A stretch of 5,745 bases of DNA from an uncultured bacterium (GCA_905214365.1 CAJMMH010000185.1:1-5745), one strand, 5' to 3'. Shown: positions 1-5,358, numbered from the stretch's first letter. The notes: a model not told the origin generated them from the letters alone. Translations and numbers: made by a program.

Positions 1-90
1 CTGTCGGCTGCGTTTCCGTCGGCTGCGGCTCTGTCGGCTGCGTTTCCGTCGGCTGCGGCTCTGTCGGCTGCGTTTCCGTCGGCTGGGTCT
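1..90. repeat. 30-bp tandem repeat, three copies, coding for Thr/Pro/Glu decapeptides
   Basis: Bases 1-30 and 31-60 are identical and 61-90 differs only near its end. Each unit is two related 15-bp halves. On the minus strand they encode QPTETQPTEP-type decapeptides in frame within the membrane protein. More degenerate 15-bp relatives continue to about 180. The array reaches the window edge, so the total copy number is not known. Because the unit is a multiple of three, copy changes would alter stalk length without a frameshift. Confidence 0.9.
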
Positions 91-1234
91 CTGGCTGCTG
101 TGTTTCCGCCGGCTGGGTCGGCTGAGTTGCAGGCTGGGTCGGCTGCACTGCCGGCTGCGTCGGTGCAGTTGTCGGCTGCGTATATGACGGTACCGGATCG
201 CTGTTCGGTGTTACCGGAATTCTCGTTCCGTTCTCCACTGACAGACTGTCTCCATATACAATCTTTCCTGCAATCCGCGCCATATGGGTTGCCGCAAAGC
301 TTCCCTCCGGCGTAATGCAAGTCTCAACATGGCTGAACGCATAAGTTTTGATCTCCGTTACCGATGCCGGAATCACAACCTCCTTTAGGGACGTCAAATC
401 GTACAAGGAAAACGTATCCAGCTGCGTGATGTTGCCTGAAAGCTTCAGGTACTGCACATCCTTGCTGTTCTTGAACGCATGGCTCGCAATTGCCGTTACC
501 GGGAACCCTCCGACTGTTGACGGCAGAAGAACAATCGACGTATTGGAATTGTACTCAACCAGCGTTACGCTTCCATCATCATTTTTCTCGTAGATGTTGT
601 TGTCTACCTTAATCTGCTTTCCATGTACTTCGATACTCGGCTCTTCGCTGCTCGCTTCCTCAGTCTGCTCTTCAGTCTTGGAATCGGTCGTCTCAATCCC
701 GCCGGATGCCTGCTGCTTGGTGCTGTCAATTGTCTGAGGTACATCAGGCTTCCCGCCCTGCTTCTGAAGCAGCATGACAATCAGCGCAACCATAATTCCA
801 ATTACAACAACTGCGGAAATAATAACGCCAATCAGAACGCCGCGGACCTTCTTTCCCTTCCGGTCTTCATAGCTGTCCTCTTCCTCATAGTCGTCATCAT
901 AGCCGCTGCCATAATCGTCATTGCCATCGTCATCATAACCATCGTCATAACGATCCGGCTCGTCATAGCCATCGCTGTCGTAGCCGCTGTCATCGTAACC
1001 GCTATCCCCATAACTGTCATCTGAGTCATGTCGGGAATCGCCGCTGTACGCATCGTCATCATAGCGACTGCGCTTTTCCGGTTCTGTTCTGCGCTCCCCT
1101 GCCGGTGTCCTTGTCACACGCCTTGCCTCCGATGTTGCCGATGACGGACCGGCGGAAATCTTCTGTTTGCTTCCGCAGATCGGGCAGACCGATGTTCCTG
1201 AAACAAGCTTTGCTCCGCATTTTGGACAAATCAT
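1..1234 (-). CDS. Zinc-ribbon, single-pass membrane protein with BspA-type leucine-rich repeats and Thr/Pro repeat tail (C-terminus outside window)
   Basis: The frame is open from an ATG at 1234 to the window edge, giving 411 codons with no stop. Residues 1-24 form a zinc ribbon with CPKC and CPIC pairs (C3, C6, C17, C20). A basic linker follows, then a strongly Asp/Tyr/Gly-rich acidic stretch at about 58-124. KGKK (126-129) precedes one hydrophobic helix at about 132-156. After a Ser/Thr/Glu-rich linker, about 210-335 resembles BspA-type repeats (LRR_5), with VTAIASHAF and VTEIKTYAF as the repeat signatures. From about 349 the chain becomes Thr/Pro/Gln/Glu repeats. I infer the zinc ribbon is cytoplasmic, with the repeats and stalk outside the cell. 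An AAGGAGGA ribosome site lies 6 bases upstream. The function is unknown; a surface or adhesion-like role is only a family-level guess. It probably has its own promoter at 1404-1432. Confidence 0.85.
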   Translation of the reverse strand, partial: MICPKCGAKLVSGTSVCPICGSKQKISAGPSSATSEARRVTRTPAGERRTEPEKRSRYDDDAYSGDSRHDSDDSYGDSGYDDSGYDSDGYDEPDRYDDGYDDDGNDDYGSGYDDDYEEEDSYEDRKGKKVRGVLIGVIISAVVVIGIMVALIVMLLQKQGGKPDVPQTIDSTKQQASGGIETTDSKTEEQTEEASSEEPSIEVHGKQIKVDNNIYEKNDDGSVTLVEYNSNTSIVLLPSTVGGFPVTAIASHAFKNSKDVQYLKLSGNITQLDTFSLYDLTSLKEVVIPASVTEIKTYAFSHVETCITPEGSFAATHMARIAGKIVYGDSLSVENGTRIPVTPNSDPVPSYTQPTTAPTQPAVQPTQPATQPTQPAETQQPETQPTETQPTEPQPTETQPTEPQPTETQPT

Positions 1235-1250
1235 TGCTTATCCTCCTTGT

Positions 1251-1394
1251 TCACAATATGTAAACAGACGGGTCAGCATCCCGGAATGTGCCGACTGTCG
1301 GAATCATCAGACACACTTCAGGCTCCCCGTCTCTTTCTATCGAGCTCCCGCAATACACAAAAGCCCCCGGTACGCGGGACATCTTCTCCCGCAT
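1251..1394 (-). CDS. Candidate 47-codon leader ORF, possibly translationally coupled to the zinc-ribbon gene
   Basis: A minus-strand frame runs from ATG at 1394 (or ATG at 1382, giving 43 residues) to TGA at 1251-1253. Its stop lies 16 bases before the ATG of the zinc-ribbon gene. The peptide has ordinary amino-acid composition, including the stretch GAFVYCGSSIERDGEPEV, and no transmembrane segment. Evidence against it: the predicted transcription start is at about 1397, so the first ATG would be almost leaderless. The GGGAG before the second ATG is only 3 bases away, which is too close. An in-frame stop overlaps the promoter, so it cannot extend further upstream. It could be a real small protein, a leader peptide, a remnant or chance. 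I do not recognise the family. Confidence 0.3.
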   Translation of the reverse strand: MREKMSRVPGAFVYCGSSIERDGEPEVCLMIPTVGTFRDADPSVYIL

Positions 1395-1546
1395 ACTGAG
1401 GGTATTATATCATACGAATATTTCAAATTCAATGGCAACCGCTGCCGGAATCTTTACAATTCAATTACAAAAGATCGACCCGACAAATTTCGACCATTTT
1501 CTGTGCATCAGCAGCCGCAAAATACATGCAAACGCTGCTTTGGCGA
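1395..1546. other. Intergenic region after the AICAR transformylase gene, no clear terminator
   Basis: The interval between the transformylase stop and the zinc-ribbon ATG is about 312 bases. It holds the promoter at 1404-1432 and the possible leader ORF at 1251-1394. I looked for an intrinsic terminator behind the transformylase gene. I found only a weak 6-bp stem (AGCAGC/GCTGCT near 1510-1540) with a long loop and no T-run. Some read-through into the next gene is therefore possible, or termination is by another mechanism. Confidence 0.5.
1404..1432 (-). promoter_or_regulatory. Near-consensus sigma-A promoter with extended -10, upstream of the zinc-ribbon gene
   Basis: On the minus strand there is TTGAAT at 1432-1427, a 17-base spacer, and a perfect TATAAT at 1409-1404 preceded by TGA, which makes an extended -10. 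Transcription should start near 1397, leaving a leader of about 160 bases before the ATG at 1234. This separates the zinc-ribbon gene from the purine genes. Confidence 0.7.
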
Positions 1547-2725
1547 TCAATGATGGAACAGACGGATTCCGGTAAATACCATGGCAATGCCGTACTTGTT
1601 GCAGCACTCGATCACCGCGTCATCACGAACAGAGCCGCCCGGCTGTACAATGTACTTAACGCCGCTCTTGTGCGCGCGCTCGATGTTGTCAGAGAATGGG
1701 AAGAACGCATCGGAGCCAAGCGTCACGTCAGTCATCTGATCAAGCCATGCCCTCTTTTCCTCTCTGGTGAATACCGGCGGCTTTTCCTTAAAGAACTTCT
1801 GCCACTCACCGTCCGCAAGCAGATCCATATACTCTTCGCCCATGTAAACATCAATCGCATTGTCACGGTCTACCCGCTTGATCTTGTCAAGGAACGGCAG
1901 ATTGAGTACCTGCGGAGACTGACGAAGGAACCAATTATCCGCCTTCTGCCCTGCCAGTCTGGTACAGTGGATTCTGGACTGCTGGCCTGCGCCGATTCCG
2001 ATTGCCTGTCCGCCCTTTACGTAGCAGACAGAGTTGGACTGCGTATATTTCAACGTAATCAGCGCAATCTTCATATCAATCACTGCTGACTCCGGAACGG
2101 TCTGATTCTCGGTTACAAAATGGGACAGCAGCTCGTTGTCAATGACCAGCTCGTTTCTTCCCTGCTCAAATGTGATACCGAATACCTGTTTGTGTTCGAT
2201 CGGCGCCGGTGTATATGCCGGGTCAATCTGGATCACATTGTACGCGCCCTTTTTCTTTTCCTTCAGAATTTCCAGCGCCTCCGGCTCATAGCCAGGAGCA
2301 ATAACACCATCGGATACCTCACGCTTAATCATCTTTGCCGTATCCACATCGCAAACGTCGGAAAGTGCGATAAAATCACCAAAGGAGGACATGCGGTCTG
2401 CGCCTCTGGCACGGGCATACGCGCATGCGAGCGGAGACAGATTCTCATAATTCTTTACCCAGTAAATCTTTGCCATCATCTCATCAAGCGGAAGGCCGAC
2501 CGCGGCTCCTGCCGGAGAAACATGTTTAAAAGAGGTTGCTGCAGGAAGTCCGGTCGCACGCTTCAGTTCGCTGACGAGCTGCCAGCCGTTCAGCGCATCC
2601 AGAAAATTAATATATCCCGGTCTGCCGGAAAGCACCGTTACCGGAAGATCGCTTCCATCCTGCATATAAATACGGGAAGGTTTCTGATTGGGATTGCATC
2701 CATACTTCAGCTGAATTTCATTCAT
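1547..2725 (-). CDS. purH: Stand-alone AICAR formyltransferase (C-terminal half of PurH)
   Basis: This 392-residue protein should transfer a formyl group from 10-formyltetrahydrofolate to AICAR to make FAICAR, the ninth of ten cytosolic steps to IMP. It matches only the transformylase half of bifunctional PurH. It starts at the LKYGCNPNQ motif (6-14) and has the catalytic KH pair in SFKHVSPAG (65-73). YTQSNSV (227-233) and IGIGAGQQSR (242-251) follow. It ends with SDAFFPFSDNIERA (338-351), the YIVQPGGSVRDD loop (358-369) and the usual C-terminus. The N-terminal IMP cyclohydrolase domain of full PurH (usually over 500 residues) is absent, and purO just upstream supplies that activity. AAAGGAT precedes the ATG by about 10 bases. 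It is probably co-transcribed with purO from the ZTP-controlled promoter, with a possible second promoter at 2779-2807. The symbol covers the transformylase function only. Confidence 0.93.
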   Translation of the reverse strand: MNEIQLKYGCNPNQKPSRIYMQDGSDLPVTVLSGRPGYINFLDALNGWQLVSELKRATGLPAATSFKHVSPAGAAVGLPLDEMMAKIYWVKNYENLSPLACAYARARGADRMSSFGDFIALSDVCDVDTAKMIKREVSDGVIAPGYEPEALEILKEKKKGAYNVIQIDPAYTPAPIEHKQVFGITFEQGRNELVIDNELLSHFVTENQTVPESAVIDMKIALITLKYTQSNSVCYVKGGQAIGIGAGQQSRIHCTRLAGQKADNWFLRQSPQVLNLPFLDKIKRVDRDNAIDVYMGEEYMDLLADGEWQKFFKEKPPVFTREEKRAWLDQMTDVTLGSDAFFPFSDNIERAHKSGVKYIVQPGGSVRDDAVIECCNKYGIAMVFTGIRLFHH

Positions 2726-2903
2726 GGTCGTATTTATCCTTTCTTTACGCGTTTTACATCGGCGTTTCCCGCCGGATTATTTTATTATGTCAAGCGGATA
2801 TTCGCAATCCGCTTCGCTACTTGCTCATAATCAAATAACTGCTTCGCAGTTTGTCAGGAGGGGCTTGTACCACTCCTGATCCAGGCAAGTTCCGCTGCGC
2901 TGT
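2726..2903. repeat. Hairpin-rich spacer between purO and the transformylase gene
   Basis: These 178 bases contain no gene but four simple dyads. CGGCG pairs with CGCCG at 2760-2774. AAGCGGAT pairs with ATCCGCTT (8 bp) at 2792-2814. AACTGC-TTC-GCAGTT lies at 2837-2851. TCAGGAG pairs with CTCCTGA (7 bp) at 2854-2879. None is followed by a T-run on the minus strand, so they are not intrinsic terminators. The clustering resembles a dispersed repeat or an mRNA processing or stability region; I cannot tell which without other genome copies. Confidence 0.6.
2779..2807 (-). promoter_or_regulatory. Possible internal promoter for the transformylase gene
   Basis: On the minus strand TTGCGA (2807-2802), a 17-base spacer and TAAAAT (2784-2779) lie about 54 bases before the ATG at 2725. 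The -35 falls mostly in the loop of the 8-bp hairpin at 2792-2814. The match is moderate and the region is AT-rich, so chance is a real alternative. Confidence 0.35.
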
Positions 2904-3617
2904 TTACTGATTCTTATTGATAATCCTTGTCTCGCAGGCTCCCGTCTGAATGTCAATATAGCGAACAAACAGGGATACCTTATTGTCCTCATTCAGGTTT
3001 TCCCATACCTGCTTTGTGAAGGTATCAATATCACCCTCCATACTGACGCGTGTCGGTTCGCCTTCAAAACTCGGAAGCGGATTTCCATCTCCCATATAGG
3101 TATGAATGAAATGACCCTCTCCGGCCTTCGGATTCTCATAGGAGAATGTATAGCGGCTGCAGGCATCCCCTCTTCCCTCGTCGCTCTTCAGGATGGACAT
3201 AGAATACGAGTAGTTTCCATCCTTCACCTGCATAATTCCGGAAATTCTTGGCGTATAATTCGGCGCATCCGGCTCAAACTCACGGCAGCGCAGCGACTGC
3301 TCAAAGGTCTCTCCACGGTTCATGCCATCGTAAATAGTATCGGTCTGGTCACCATTTGTCACAATAGTCAGATCACCCAGAACACGCACCGGCGCATAAA
3401 TAATCAGACTCGGATCCTCCAGCTTGGACGGATCAAATGCCTGGGTACGGATTCCCTCTCCGTCTTCAACGAAGACACGGTTTCTGCTGTTGACACTCCT
3501 TCCCATAATGAAGTACGCAGTTACTGCCTTGCTTCCGTCTGCGGACCGTCCGATTACGATACCTCTTCCCGGATAAGAAGTTGACGCCAGCTCCTGATTC
3601 AATGATACCATCTTCAT
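2904..3617 (-). CDS. purO: IMP cyclohydrolase, PurO family
   Basis: This protein should close FAICAR to IMP, the last step of de novo purine synthesis. The family signature is at the N-terminus: YPGRGIVIGRS (15-25), then AYFIMGRSVNSRNRVF (34-49), as in PurO-type enzymes first described in archaea and unrelated to the PurH cyclohydrolase domain. The chain is about 237 residues, similar to known PurO proteins. The open frame extends to an ATG at 3674, but I chose the ATG at 3617: GGAGG lies 9 bases upstream of it, the family homology begins just after it, and the extra 19 residues would be read from leader RNA. An ATG at 3611 is also possible. Together with the stand-alone transformylase it replaces bifunctional PurH. 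Expression should be set by the ZTP riboswitch upstream. Confidence 0.9.
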   Translation of the reverse strand: MKMVSLNQELASTSYPGRGIVIGRSADGSKAVTAYFIMGRSVNSRNRVFVEDGEGIRTQAFDPSKLEDPSLIIYAPVRVLGDLTIVTNGDQTDTIYDGMNRGETFEQSLRCREFEPDAPNYTPRISGIMQVKDGNYSYSMSILKSDEGRGDACSRYTFSYENPKAGEGHFIHTYMGDGNPLPSFEGEPTRVSMEGDIDTFTKQVWENLNEDNKVSLFVRYIDIQTGACETRIINKNQ

Positions 3618-3664
3618 TTTCTTTTTCCTCCATCTGTAGTGCATGCCCTGCTCCATTTCCCGCT

Positions 3665-3698
3665 CAGACAGCAAGCTCTGTCTGCGTCAAATTGACGC
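3665..3698 (-). promoter_or_regulatory. Two adjoining perfect palindromes between the riboswitch terminator and the purO ribosome site
   Basis: GCGTCAA and its exact complement are separated by one base at 3684-3698, starting right after the terminator T-run. CAGACAG and CTGTCTG (7 bp, 6-base loop) lie at 3665-3684 and share one base with the first. They could be a protein operator, mRNA 5'-end protection after processing, or part of a larger riboswitch platform. The sequence does not decide. Confidence 0.5.
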
Positions 3699-3739
3699 AA
3701 AAAAACTGGATACCCGCCGCAGAAGCAATGGGTACCCAG
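3699..3739 (-). terminator. Riboswitch-controlled intrinsic terminator
   Basis: Ten bases, CTGGGTACCC (3739-3730), pair with GGGTATCCAG (3715-3706) with one G-U, across a 14-base loop, followed by seven Ts (3705-3699). The 5' arm uses the CCTGGG of the conserved aptamer 3' segment. Aptamer folding and terminator folding are therefore mutually exclusive, so ligand should switch transcription on. Confidence 0.9.
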
Positions 3740-3840
3740 GCGGTCGGTTCGGATCCAGTCATACTCCCTGTGGGTAAACCCACCATGTATCTGCTTCCCA
3801 ATTGGGACGGCAGATACACTTTCCGCCAGTTATATGACCT
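3730..3840 (-). promoter_or_regulatory. ZTP (pfl) riboswitch aptamer upstream of purO
   Basis: This leader RNA should bind ZTP/ZMP. P1 pairs GGTCATA (3839-3833) with TATGACT (3763-3757). The conserved ACTGGCG (3830-3824) follows. P2 is GTGGG/CCCAC with a TTTA loop (3783-3770), followed by the conserved GGGAG (3768-3764). The 3' hallmark ACCGCCTGGGT (3744-3734) includes CGCC (3742-3739), which can form the family pseudoknot with GGCG (3827-3824). The terminator overlaps its 3' end. An extra hairpin sits between GGCG and P2: nine perfect pairs (3818-3810 with 3794-3786) capped by a TCCC/GGGA stem. The downstream genes, purO and the AICAR transformylase, are typical targets of this class. Confidence 0.93.
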
Positions 3841-3849
3841 TTTTATTTT

Positions 3850-3888
3850 CTGATATAAGCGCGCAGAACACTGCCACTCTCATATCAG
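3850..3888 (-). promoter_or_regulatory. 5' leader hairpin before the ZTP aptamer
   Basis: CTGATAT (3888-3882) is exactly complementary to ATATCAG (3856-3850), with a small GCAG/CTGC stem inside. It would lie at the extreme 5' end of the predicted transcript (start near 3886), ahead of an A-rich linker and the aptamer. A 5'-protecting stem is the simplest reading. Confidence 0.45.
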
Positions 3889-3892
3889 TTTC

Positions 3893-3921
3893 ATTGTAAC
3901 CGATTCCCGAAAAAGATGCAA
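3893..3921 (-). promoter_or_regulatory. Promoter for the riboswitch-purO-transformylase operon
   Basis: On the minus strand TTGCAT (3921-3916), a 17-base spacer and TACAAT (3898-3893) predict a start near 3886, about 50 bases upstream of the aptamer. The -10 matches five of six consensus bases and the -35 is weak. Its position just before the riboswitch supports it. Confidence 0.65.
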
Positions 3922-3940
3922 GCATTTTATTGGTTGATTT

Positions 3941-4079
3941 TGCGTTACTGTTCACGCTGCGCTCAAACAGCAACGGATTTTGTCGATGCTTCGCATGCAG
4001 AATCGGCAAAATCCCACAACCACTACGTTATCTTACGGAATTTTCAGTTCAGAAAATTCCTACCGTGAACAGTAACGCA
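3941..4079. mobile_element. 139-bp structured element with 16-bp perfect terminal inverted repeats (MITE-like)
   Basis: TGCGTTACTGTTCACG (3941-3956) is exactly repeated in inverted form at 4064-4079. Inside are a 13-pair stem (3975-3987 with 4002-4014, one G-T) and a 9-pair perfect stem with a 6-base loop (4037-4060), so the whole can fold as a branched structure. The left arm also partly matches 3966-3974, giving an alternative small hairpin. It has no coding capacity for a transposase and no obvious target duplication. The right arm encodes the last residues of trmO and the stop lies just inside. A dispersed non-autonomous element is likely; a fixed 3' UTR structure is the alternative. Confidence 0.6.
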
Positions 4080-4833
4080 GCGGCACAACCTCGCAGACGG
4101 TAAGCACACCATCCCGGACGTGGAACCGGATATCGTATCCGGCAAAGGACGTGCCGTAGCGCCGTTCTGGATCTTCCTGATAGGCCGGGCGCGGATCCTG
4201 CTCCAGAATCTCGATTGCTGCCTTCCGTTTATCTTCCGGAAAACAGTCAAGCAATTCTTCCGGAAATACCACATCCAGATGATGATCGAATACCGTTCCG
4301 GCAAATCCATCCGTTGCCTCCGGGCGGCTGTCCGTATAAGGAAGATATGGTTTTACATCAAAAATCGGTGTGCCGTCCATGAGATCAGCGCCGGATACGT
4401 AAAGAACCGGTCCAAACTTCGGGTGCTGCGCAATCTTTTCCAACTGAACGCAGGAAAGACCAATCGGATTGGGACGAAACGGCGAACGGGTTGCAAATAC
4501 TCCCATTCTTGTCTTTCCGCCAAGCCGCGGCGGCAGAACCGTCGGCGACCAGTCGGCGCGCACCGCTTCTGAAAACTCCCACAGAATCCAGATATGAGAA
4601 TAGCCTTCCAATCCCCGGAATGCATGCGGGTTACGGTACTCCGGCTCAAAAATAATCATCGACTGCAGGCTGTTTACCAGTCCGCTCTGGCGCGGGATAC
4701 CAAATTTCTCCGGAAAATCACTGTGCATATGCGCAATAATCTTCATCTCCATTGTCATTTGCTGCCGTCCGGTCTGCTGTGCTTTCTGTACTCCATGATC
4801 GTCCGGCATATTCTGCTGTGTCTTCTGATCCAC
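4060..4833 (-). CDS. trmO: TrmO/TsaA family tRNA (t6A37) N6-methyltransferase
   Basis: TrmO uses S-adenosylmethionine to methylate t6A37 of threonine tRNA to m6t6A, which helps decoding. Family blocks, numbered from the GTG at 4833, are: KIIAHMHSDFPEKFGIPRQS (31-50), EGYSHIWILWEFS (76-88), RMGVFATRSPFRPNPIGLS (109-127), SGADLMDGTPIFDVKPYLPY (147-166) and the C-terminal DPRPAYQEDPERRYG (213-227). The frame opens further, to an ATG at 4968, but codons upstream of about 4858 are read from a palindromic element and lack a ribosome site. GTG at 4833 has GGAGG 11 bases upstream; ATGs at 4758, 4752 or 4746 are other options, and the conserved core starts at about 4746. Its final LRYCSR and stop come from the inverted-repeat element at 3941-4079, so the native C-terminus may have been altered. 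Function is well supported; the start is uncertain. Confidence 0.9.
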   Translation of the reverse strand: MDQKTQQNMPDDHGVQKAQQTGRQQMTMEMKIIAHMHSDFPEKFGIPRQSGLVNSLQSMIIFEPEYRNPHAFRGLEGYSHIWILWEFSEAVRADWSPTVLPPRLGGKTRMGVFATRSPFRPNPIGLSCVQLEKIAQHPKFGPVLYVSGADLMDGTPIFDVKPYLPYTDSRPEATDGFAGTVFDHHLDVVFPEELLDCFPEDKRKAAIEILEQDPRPAYQEDPERRYGTSFAGYDIRFHVRDGVLTVCEVVPLRYCSR

Positions 4834-4857
4834 TTTTCTGCGTTCCTCCACTTCTTC

Positions 4858-5026
4858 TAAATGTGCTCTCGGAATCTCGTTGTACCTGAATTTGCGAGAG
4901 GATTTTTTGTCGAAGATGCCTGAATTTTTGAGGCGTACGCGGCGCGTACGTTGATAAAATTCAGACATCTACGGCAGAAAATCAGCCGCAAAGGCAGGTG
5001 CATAAGAGATTCCGAGAGTACATCTA
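4858..5026. mobile_element. 169-bp near-palindromic element with TA ends (hairpin MITE-like)
   Basis: Arms 4858-4940 and 4944-5026 are each 83 bases, about three-quarters complementary by eye, around a GGC centre. The strongest paired blocks are 4861-4878 with 5006-5023 (one G-T), 4901-4928 with 4956-4983 (two mismatches, two G-T), and 4934-4940 with 4944-4950 (perfect). Both ends are TA, as expected of Tc1/mariner/IS630-type insertions, but this is only suggestive. It lies exactly between the stop codon of the 75-residue gene, which overlaps its right end, and the GGAGG of trmO. It encodes no transposase. Confidence 0.7.
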
Positions 5027-5251
5027 ATAAATCGTCCTGATTTCTTCTTTTTTCACATGATACTTCCGGCAAAACTCATCCAAATCCTGCGGTGTCCGCA
5101 AGAGCATACGATCCTCAAAATGCCCGCTTGACGGATCCTGGAACCCTGCTACTTTTTCTCCGGTACAGATGCTTGCGCGGATCACCGGCTCCATCCCCGA
5201 TGGCTGTCCGGCATCACGGCTGTTATCCTCCTTTTTCCGCTTCCAGAACAT
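5024..5251 (-). CDS. Unrecognised 75-residue soluble protein downstream of tuf
   Basis: The ATG at 5251 follows a GGGGG ribosome site 6 bases away. The protein starts MFWKRKKED, a short basic head, then a linker rich in polar residues and a compact C-terminal part. Notable stretches are PVIRASICTGEKVAGFQD (about 23-40) and DLDEFCRKYHVKKEEIRTIY (about 56-75), the second probably helical. There is no signal peptide or membrane helix, and single cysteines at 29 and 61 do not form a metal motif. I cannot name a family. The gene sits between the tuf terminator and trmO, probably in one unit with trmO before the 169-bp element entered. Its TAG stop overlaps the right end of that element. Good ribosome site, tight placement and protein-like composition argue it is real. 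Confidence 0.7.
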   Translation of the reverse strand: MFWKRKKEDNSRDAGQPSGMEPVIRASICTGEKVAGFQDPSSGHFEDRMLLRTPQDLDEFCRKYHVKKEEIRTIY

Positions 5252-5284
5252 AATAATCCCCCATTGTCCATCCGGATATCCAGA

Positions 5285-5325
5285 TAAAAAAGAAACCGCA
5301 GTCCCTGATCTCTCAGGAACTGCGG
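5285..5325 (-). terminator. Intrinsic terminator of tuf
   Basis: A 13-pair stem (5325-5313 with 5308-5296, one G-U) with a GAGA loop is followed on the minus strand by TTTCTTTTTT. It lies 34 bases after the tuf stop, so it ends the tuf transcript. Confidence 0.95.
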
Positions 5326-5358
5326 AACTTATTTCAATGATCTGTGCTGAATCAAAGA

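Noticed and set aside
1..90. Tandem repeat as a CRISPR array
   Set aside because: The units abut directly with no unique spacers and are in frame within a protein.
758..772. Perfect 7-1-7 palindrome within the zinc-ribbon gene
   Set aside because: It encodes the basic/Gln residues just after the membrane helix and has no regulatory context, so chance is sufficient.
623..1062. Plus-strand frame with long runs of Ile/Val/Ala, and a second minus-strand frame rich in Met/Thr, in the Asp/Tyr repeat region
   Set aside because: Both are shadows of the repetitive acidic segment of the zinc-ribbon gene read in other frames. Their composition is a by-product of GAY/TAY codons.
1167..1575. Two overlapping plus-strand frames across the intergenic region
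   Set aside because: They have no recognisable motif and no ribosome site, and they run antisense into the ends of both flanking genes.
2120..2830. 236-codon plus-strand open frame
   Set aside because: It lies opposite the transformylase gene, whose family motifs are unmistakable. Its translation matches nothing and it has no ribosome site I could see.
3581..3853. 90-codon plus-strand frame across the purO leader
   Set aside because: It covers the antisense of the ZTP aptamer and terminator, which explain the conserved sequence better.
4037..4060. Nine-pair hairpin right after the trmO stop as an intrinsic terminator
   Set aside because: There is no T-run on the minus strand side, and it belongs to a larger inverted-repeat structure. 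It may still slow polymerase, but I do not call it a terminator.
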